From Phycisphaerales bacterium (GTDB lineage: Bacteria; Planctomycetota; Phycisphaerae; Phycisphaerales; UBA1924), in the NCBI GenBank assembly GCA_020853975.1, contig JADYXW010000077.1:1-40331 (forward strand): 40,331 nucleotides of DNA. Direction: 5' to 3'. This document shows positions 24,021 through 33,000 of the stretch, piece by piece; positions within the stretch are counted from its first letter, which is position 1, and every line of letters begins with the position of its first letter. The position numbers and the translations under genes are program-made. A model generated the notes under the pieces. The model saw only the letters and a program-made list of their open reading frames with translations. It ran no database searches and was not told the origin of the DNA.

Positions 24021-27000
24021 ATGTCACAGCAGAGAAGCAAGCGCGTGGCCACGGCCGCGATGGTCGCGGTGGTCGGCCTGCCGGTTTCGGTGTGGGCGCA
24101 GGAGGCGGCCCCCCCGCCGCCCGTGGCCTCGCCAGCCGAGACCGGGGGAGCGCCCGCCGCAGCGCGCGCGCAGCCCCGCGATGACCTCGGGTTCAACTTC
24201 AAGGACGCGCCGGTCGACCAGGTGCTGGACGTGTTCGCGCGCGAGGGCGGGGTACCGATCATTTTCGAGGCGGCGATCCCCCAGGGCACGGTGACATTCG
24301 TCAGTTCGTCGAGATACTCCTTCACCGACGCGCTCAGCATCCTGAACCTGAACCTGGCGAGGTTCGGCGTTCATCTTCGCAGGCAGGATCAGTACCTGTA
24401 CCTCGCGACCCTGCAGGATGCGTCGAAGAAGCCGATCGCGGTGCCCGCGGACGCGGCGTCGCTCGCGCGTCTGACGCCCGACCAGATCGTCACGGTCAGC
24501 ATCCCGCTGGACAACGCACGGGTGGAGCAGGTGGCAGAGCAGGTGAAGCAGCTCGTCGGGTCATTCGGCGGGGTGCTGCCCATCCCCACGCAGAACATGC
24601 TGATCGTGGTGGATACCGCGGCGCAGGTCAAGCGCATCCGCGAGATCGTGCAGTCCATCGACGCGCGTAAGCCCGCGGACGCGTCCTTCAAACTCTTCCC
24701 TCTCAGGTACGGCCAGGCCGAGACCATCCTGAACAGCCTCAAGGGGCTCGTGGGCGAGCGGCAGAAGACGGTCATCGTCGACAAGGACGGCAGCCAGCGC
24801 ACGGTGCAGGACACGCAGGTCGCGGGGCTGAACCTGGTCGCCGATCCACGCACCAACTCCATCATCGCCGTCGGCCCGGAGGCGCGCATCCGAACCGTTG
24901 AGGAGGTCCTTGGCCTGCTCGACGTGCCCGCGACCGAGGCGGGCGAGGGGCAACTGGCCACGTTCGCGCTGGCGACGATCACCGCGGATGCGGCGGCGGC
25001 GCGGCTGACGACGCTTTTTTCGAAGGACGACCCGAAGGTCCGGCCCGTTGTGCTGGCGCTGCCGGAGGTGCTGAAGGTGACGGTGGTGGGCCCGCCCGAC
25101 AAGATCGCCCAGGCCGCGGCGGTGCTTGCCGAGATGGACCCGGCGGCGTCGCGGAGCGATGGTGGGGCCGCGGGTGAGCCCGCGAGCGTGAGGCCCGAGC
25201 GGAGGGCGGTTTCCGTCCGGCTCAAGCACCTGCCCGCGAGCGTCGTGGAGTCCATCGCGACCAGGCTGCTGACGCCCAGGCAGATGCAGTCGATGCGCAT
25301 CAGCGCCGGTCCGGACGGCAAGAGCGTGATCCTGGTCGGTCCTTCGGCGGACGTGGATGCCTACCAGCAGATGATCGCGGCGCTCGATACGCAGGACGCC
25401 CAGGAGCGTGACGTCAAGCTCGTGAAGCTCGGGCGCGAGGGCGCTGAGGCGGCGCTCAAGAAGGCCCAGGACCTGTACGCGCAGAGCGGCAAGGCCGCGA
25501 CCGATCCCGTCACCATCACCTTCGAGACCGAGTCCGGGACGGCGACGCTTCTGGGCTCTCGGGCGGCGCTCGCCGCGTTCACGCAGATTTTGTCGCAGGT
25601 CGAAGCGGCTTCGGTGGTGCAGGAGGTCCGGCGGTTCGACGTGAAGAAGACGTCGGCGGGCGTGCTCGCGGCGAGGCTGTCGCGGCTGGCGCGGCCGATG
25701 CTCACGCCCACGGACGGCTCCGCGTACACAGAGCCGGTGCTCGAGGCGATCGACGAGGCCAAGGTGCTGCTGGTGCGGGGCACACCCGCGCAGGTGGCGC
25801 TTCTGGGCGACCTTGTCGCGGAGTTGGACGCCGACGACCCGGCGCTCCGACAGCTCCGCATGATCGAGCTACGACAGGCGAAGGTGAGCGACGTGGTCGC
25901 GACCCTGGCGGACCTCGTGAAGTCCAGCCAGACGCTGCGTGGCCCGGGCGGCCCTGAGCCGGCGTTCGAGGCCATCGAGCAGACCAACACGCTGATCATC
26001 GGAGCAAGGCCGGAGCAGCTCGCGGTGCTCGAGGCGCTCGTGCGCGACCTCGACACGCGGCAGGGCGCGGAGCGCCCGCCCCTGAAGCTCTTCAGGCTGA
26101 AGTCCACGGACGCGGCGAACGTGGCGCTGGTGATCCAGAGGAGCTTTGATGCGAGGCCCGCGGAGCAACGCACACGCCAGCCCGTGTGGGTGGATTCCGA
26201 TCCGGCGACCAACACCCTCATCGTTTCCGCGCACCCGGACACGCTTCCCGAGATCGAAACGATCATCCAGGGGTTGAACGAGGCGCAGCAGATTGACGCG
26301 GAGGGGAGGGAGATCCGCATCTATCCGCTGAAGGTGGCCCGCGCGGAGGAACTGGCTCAGACCATCGACCAGATGTACCCCGAGCCCCCGATGCCGATCG
26401 ACCCGAGGACGCGCCAGCCCCGTCCGGACCTGAAGCAGCCCCGCGAGGTGGTCGTGCGGGCCGACCGCGCGACTAACTCCCTCATCGTGGATGCGCCGGC
26501 GAAGCGCATGGCAGGATTCGAGCAGCTCGTGAAGAGCCTGGACCAGCAGAAGCTGGCGGACAACCTGTCGCTGCGGACGTACAAGGTGGAGCGGGCCGAT
26601 CTTGCCTCCGTCGCGAACACCATCAGACAGCTTGTGTCAGGCGGTTCTCTGACGAGCAAAGCCAGCAACGCACCCATCACGGTCTCGACCGAGCCGGTCA
26701 GTCGCACGCTGGTCGTGAGCGGTCCAAGCGACATCTTCGAGGGCGTGGAGGAGGTGCTGAAGCGGCTGGACGGCCTGCCCCAGGCAGCGCCGACGGAAAT
26801 GAAGCTCTACGCGCTGACGGCCGCGAGGGCCGACAGGTTGATGCCGCTTGTCCAGCGCGTGCTGAGTCAGCGAGCCCGCGAGCTGCGCGACCCCAGCGGG
26901 GCGCCGTTGCCCGAGAGTGCGACGCAGGTGGAGGTGACCAGCGACGCCGCGAGCAACACGCTCGTGATCTCCGCGCCACGAGAGATCATGTCGGTCGCGG

Positions 27001-30000
27001 ACGGCATCGTGCGTGCCTTGGATCAGCAGAGCACCTCCAGTGCGCTGGAGGTCAGGGTCTTCAGGCTGAGCAAGGGCGAGGCCGCGAGCATCGCCGGAGC
27101 GCTGCGTGGCACGCTGCCCGCGCAGGACAAGCCCGGCACGAACCCGGCGACGATCACCCCGGAGCCCGCGAGCAATACGGTGGTCATCGTCGGCACGTCG
27201 GAGCAGCTCGACCGGGCGGCGAAGCTCATCGAGAGCCTGGATCAGTCGGTGGACCGTGAGGGGATGGGTGTCCGCACAATCCCGCTGAAGCACGGCCGAG
27301 CGGAGACGCTCGCCCCGGTGCTCGAGAGCGTGCTGGCACGCGAGTCTTCGCTGGACCGGATGCCGGACTGGATGCGGGCGCAGGTCATCTCCCGCCTGGG
27401 CGGCAATCCGGAGCCCCTGAAGGTCCGTGTGATCGCTGAGACGCGGCTCAACGCGCTGGTCGTCAGCGGGCCCCGCTCGCTCATGGACCTGGCGGAGGAA
27501 ATGATCGCGTCGCTGGACGTGGACCCGGGCGAGAATGCGGGAACGCGGCGCGCCATCCGCGTCGTGACGCTCGCGAACGCCGACGCGGGGCAGCTCGCGG
27601 CGAACCTGGACGCCGTGTTCAGGGACACGCAATCCCCCGAACCGCCCCCGGTGATGCGGGTGGACACATCGAGCAACTCGCTGATCCTCCGCGGCACGGA
27701 CGCGCAGCTCGAGACGGCGGAGTCACTGATCAAGTCGCTGGATGCGGCGGCGCTCGCGTCATCGCGCCAGATGCGGAGTGTTCCGCTCGACCGCAGCCGC
27801 GCGGACGCGGAGCTTATGGCGCAGACGCTGCGCCGCGTGCTTGAGCAGCAGCAGGGCATGAAGGTGGAGGTAATCTCGGCGGAGGAGCTCCTGCGGCGCA
27901 CGAAGGAGAAGACGCCTGCCGAGACCGAGAAGCCCCGCACCTGGGCGCCACCGACGTTGTGGACTCCTCACGCGGTCGCGGCGGCTGCCGTGATGGCGAT
28001 GACCGAGCCCGAGGCACCCCTCGCGCCGGAGGTTCAGCCGGCGCCCCAGGGGCAGCCGGAGAACAAGCCCGCGGAGGCGGGCCCGCCGGAGCCCGAACCG
28101 ACCGTGACGATCGCCGTTGACAAGGCGACCAACTCTCTGCTGATCGTCGGTTCGCCCCGCACCGCGGATCGGCTCGCGGCCTTGGCGATGCAGCTCCAGA
28201 GCCAGATGCCCCCCGAGCCGACGGGCGTCAGACTTGTCACGATTCCTCCTGCTAGCGATGCCGCGACGCTGGCACAGATCGTGAACCAGACCGTGGGGCA
28301 GATCGGGCGCACGTCCGCGGCGAACCCGGGGGGGCTCACGGGCCCGGTGTCCATCACGCCCGACCCGACCGGTTCCGCACTCGTGGTGCTCGCCAACGAC
28401 GCGGACTTCGTGGTCGTGGGCGAGCTCATCGGGTCGCTGACGCAGCTTGGCTCCACCGCGAAGATGGCGGTCAAGGTCTACCCGCTCGTGAACACCACGG
28501 CCCCGCGCGCGATGGCGGCGCTGCGAGACCTGTTCACCGCGACCCCCGCCGGCCAGCAGGCCAGGCGCGTGCGCGCGTGGGAGATCGAGGTGCAGGGGCC
28601 CGACGGCGCCGTGAGCGGGCGGGTCGACCCGTCGCAGATCCGCGTCATCATGGACCCTGCCGGCGCGTCGGTCATCGTCGCGGCGCCGGGTGATTCGCTG
28701 CCGGTCATCGACCGGCTCATCGAGACCGTGGACCAGAACCCGGTGACGAACCGGCTCGCGATCCACAGGTATGAGCTGAAGCACGCGAAGGCGGCGGAGG
28801 TCAGCCGCACGCTGCAGACGCTGTTTGACGCGCAGCGCCAGGGCGCGGGCGGGAACGACCTGCCGCAGGCGAGATTCATCGCGGACGACAGAACGAACAC
28901 GCTTCTGGTCACGGCCAGCCAGCCCCAGCACACGGACGTCGTGCGGCTGCTCGCGGAGGCCGACGTCTCGATGGAGTCCGGCGGCGACGAGCTCGCGATG
29001 ATCACGCTGCGGAATGCGGCCCCGTCGACTGTCCGGCAGATCGTGGACGAGATCGTGATCGGGCGAGACCCGGCGAAGAAGGATCGCGTGAGGATCTCCG
29101 CCCAGGACGGCTCAAACCTGCTGATCGTGCGGGCCTCGAAGGAGGACATCGAGCAGGTGAAGGGGGTGGTGGCGCAGGTGGACCAGGCCGAGACCGGCAC
29201 GGCCCCTGTCAGGTCGATCAAGCTCGAGCGTGCGGACGCCGGCGCCATCGCCCAGTCGCTCCAGAAGTTCTTCTCGGATCGTGCCGCGATCTCCGCCAGG
29301 CCCGGCGCCCGCGCGGCGTCGCGCGTCGCGGTGGTGGGGGACAAGCGCAGCAGCACGCTGCTTGTGGCGGCGTCGGACGACGACTTTGCCCAGGTGCAGG
29401 AGCTCGTGAAGACCTTTGACACGCCCGCGCCCACGCGCGACATGCAGTTCAAGGTGGTGCCGCTGAAGCACGCACGCGTGACGGAGGTCTTCCAGACCGT
29501 CCGCAACGTCCTGGACGAGCTGCGATGGGAGTCCGTCAACGTGTGGGGGGGCGGGGCGCCCGAGGACGATATTCAGAAGGTCTACGTCGAGGCGAACGAA
29601 CGCACGAACAGCATGCTGCTCATCGGTCAGGGCGAGGCCCTGGCCAATGCGGAGAGCGTCATCCAGACGCTCGATCAGCCCGCGACGGAGAAGTCGGCGC
29701 TCGTGATTCGCAGCGTGAAGGTTCAGTCCGCGGACCTGCGATCCCTGCAGACGGTTCTCCGCCAGGCGTTTGTCACCCCGGGGTGGCGCTCGTGGCGCGG
29801 GCCGGACCCGGACGCGGTGACGGTCGAGATCGATCGGGCCAATCGCGCGATCATTCTCGTGGGCAAGGGAGAGCGGGTCGAGGAGGCCGTCCGCTCGATC
29901 CAGCAGCTCGACAAGGGCGGGCCGGACGGCGGGCCCGGCAACCAGGTCGCGTCCATCACGCTTAGCCACGCGAGAGCGGACCGTGCCGCCAACACCCTGC

Positions 30001-33000
30001 GGCAGTTCTTCGCGGACCGCGCGCGCGCCCAGGGCGTGGACGCGGCCAGTGTGAGCGTCATGGGCTCTGCCGACGGGAACGTGATCCTGCTCTCCGCGGG
30101 CGAGGACGACATGGCGACCATCCGCGAGCTTGTGGCGCAGATCGATCAGCCCGACGGCGGGAAGGACCGTCGGATCGAGGTTATCGTCCTGAAGAACGGC
30201 GTCGCGAACGACGTGGCGAACTCGCTGCGCGCCATGTTCGCCCGAGATACGCGGGGCGACGAGCGCGTCATCATCACGCCCCAGCCCGCAACGAACTCCG
30301 TGATCATCTCTGCGCCGCAGGAGGTTTTTCCGGAGGTATCGTCGGTGCTGGCGCAGCTCGACGCGGCTCCTCGCGCCGAGGAGGCCAACATCGAGACCGT
30401 GGGGCTCACGACCGCGCGGGCCCAGGAAGTGGCGACGGCGCTCCGCACGGCGTTGCCCCCCAACGTGAAGGTCACGGTGACGCCGGTGGTCCGCTCCAAC
30501 TCCCTGCTGCTGACCGGCAGCAAGGAGGCGATCGCGATCGCGATGGAGCAGATCAAGAAGATCGATCAGGAGCCGGTGCGAAGCGGGCTGGTGTTCCGCA
30601 GGTTCCGCCTCACCGCCGCGGAGGCGAGCGAGGTGTCGTACACGGTTGAGCAGATGCTCCGTGCTCGCCCGCGCAACCCGAACGAGCCCGAGGCCGGGAT
30701 CGACTATTCCAGACAGGATAACACGCTGACGGTCTATGCCCCCGCGGACCAGATGGAGGAGATCGAGAAGATCGTCCGCGAGCTGGACCAGGCACCGCTC
30801 GAAGAGCGTGCGACGGAGTTTGTGAAACTGGAGTACGCGAGCGCGACGCAGGCGGCGGAGGCGCTCAAGGTGTTCTACGGCCGGTACGCGGCGGAGGCGG
30901 CGAGCCCCGCGGCCCGCAACGTGACCATCCTGCCGGACAAGCTCTCGAACTCGCTGGTGATCCGCGCCGACAAGTCGATGTGGGAGGGCATCCGCGCCCT
31001 GCTGACGAAGCTCGACACGCCCGAGTACGACACCACCCGCCAGCTCGCGGTCATCGCGCTGGAGCACGCCGACGCCACGAGCGTGGCGAGGGCGCTCAAC
31101 GACGGCCTGCGTGCACCGCTGGAGGAGCAGCTCCGGCAGTCCCAGGCCCGCAACGCGCGGGGCAACCAGGCCGCCCGTCCGGGCGAGCGCCCGGAGGCCA
31201 CGGTGCTGGTGGACGCGGAGGGCGTGCCGAGCGTCTCGGCCGAGACGCAGACCAACTCGCTGATCGTCTTTGCTGGCAGGCGAGAGCTGGACCGCATCCG
31301 CGACATCATCAAGCAGCTCGATGTCTCCGGCTTCGGCGACATGCCTCAACCCCGGATCATCGCGCTTGCGAACGGCAAGCCCTCGCTTGTCGCCAGCACG
31401 ATCCGGGAGATGTACCTGAACAAGCTCGAACGGCCCAACGGCCCGCGCAGCGTCATGATCGTGGGTGACGACACGAGCGGGGCGCTCATCGTCCGGGCGG
31501 ACGACGCGAAGTTCGCCCAGATCAAGGCCCTCGCGGAGACGCTGGAGCAGCAGGGCGAGGTCGGGCGCGTGCAGCCCCACGTCGTGAGGCTGCAGACCAT
31601 CGCCGCGGGCCGGATCCGCCAGACGCTGCTCTCTACGTTCACCGAGACGGCGAAGGCCCAGGGAGAGACGCTGGCGGTGGAGGTCGACCGCACGAACAAC
31701 GCGCTGGTCATCGCCTGCAGCGCCCGGCTGCTGGAGGAGATCAAGGCGGTCATCGCGGAGCTGGATGCGCCGGCGACAGGGCAGGAACCCGGCCCGGCGA
31801 TGTTGAGCCAGAACGTGACCATCGTCGACATCGTCAACAACGACCCGGCGACGATCCGCCGGATGCTCGAGGAAATGGGGTTGACCCGCCCGCAGCAGGC
31901 GGACCGGCCCGGGATCGTGAGCGAACCCGTGCAGATCAGTGTGATGGGCACGCGCCGGGCGCTCGCCATCGTCGCGGCGCCGGGTGACGGTCGCATCGTG
32001 GAGTCGCTTGTGAAGTCGTTGGACACGGCCCCGGTGGAGTCCGAGCAGAAGCTCGCCGTGGTCCCGCTGCGCACGGCCTCGGCCCGCGCGGTCGCCGCGA
32101 CCCTCACAAGCATGCTCAGGCCGACGGACGCGGCGTCCTCCGTCACCACCTCAGGCCCCGCAGGCCCGCTCGCGGAGCAGGTTCGGCGGCTGCAGCTGGT
32201 CAAGAACGGCATCGACCAGCCGCGCGACGCGGTGGACCTTACCCGGCCCATCCGTCTGATCGGCGACGACCAGACCAACACGCTGATCATCGCGTCGTCT
32301 CAGGGCAACATCGACGCCATCCGAGAGATCGTGAAACTGCTCGACACCCTCCCCATCGGCGACTCGGTGGTCATGCGGATCTTCCCGCTCGAGAACGCCT
32401 CCGCCACGAGGGTAAAGGCCGTTATCGACACGCTCTTCCAGCAGGGCGAGGCGCTCCGGCGGCTGCCCGGCACGCAGCGCCGGGGCCTGCCCCCGACGGC
32501 GACGGGCCAGGCCCTCGCCGGCGATGTGGCGATCACCGTTGACGAACGCACGAACACGATGATTGCGGCGGGGCGGGAGGAGGCCCTAGCGCTCGTGGAG
32601 GTTCTCACTAAGGAGCTTGATAGCGACGCCGCGAGCAAGTGGGTGGAGCCCCTCATCATCCCGATGAAGTACGCGGACGCGGCGGGGATGGCCCGGCGGC
32701 TTCAGGAGGTGCTCGTTCGGGGTACTGCGGTGACTCCCGAGGCCATGGGCCTCCAGCGACAGTTCGGGCGGCTCCGCATGGTCAATCAGGGTCGCTCGAT
32801 CAGTGCGCCCGAGCCCCAGGCCAGCCTGAGCCCGGGCATCGAGAAGAGCGGGCCTGAAGAGCCTGTCTCCGCGGGCATCATCGAGTCGGACCTCTTCGCG
32901 CCCGTCACGGGGCTTGTGATCTCGTCGGACGAGAACCTGAACGCGCTCATCGTCATCGGCAGCCCGGCCAACCTGGCGGTTGTCAAGGCCATGGTCGAAC

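Noticed and set aside
29112..31580. Antisense open frame of over 800 codons inside the secretin gene
   Set aside because: It mirrors the coding frame of a high-GC gene; the peptide is Arg/His/Leu/Asp-rich without any recognisable domain, as expected for a shadow frame.
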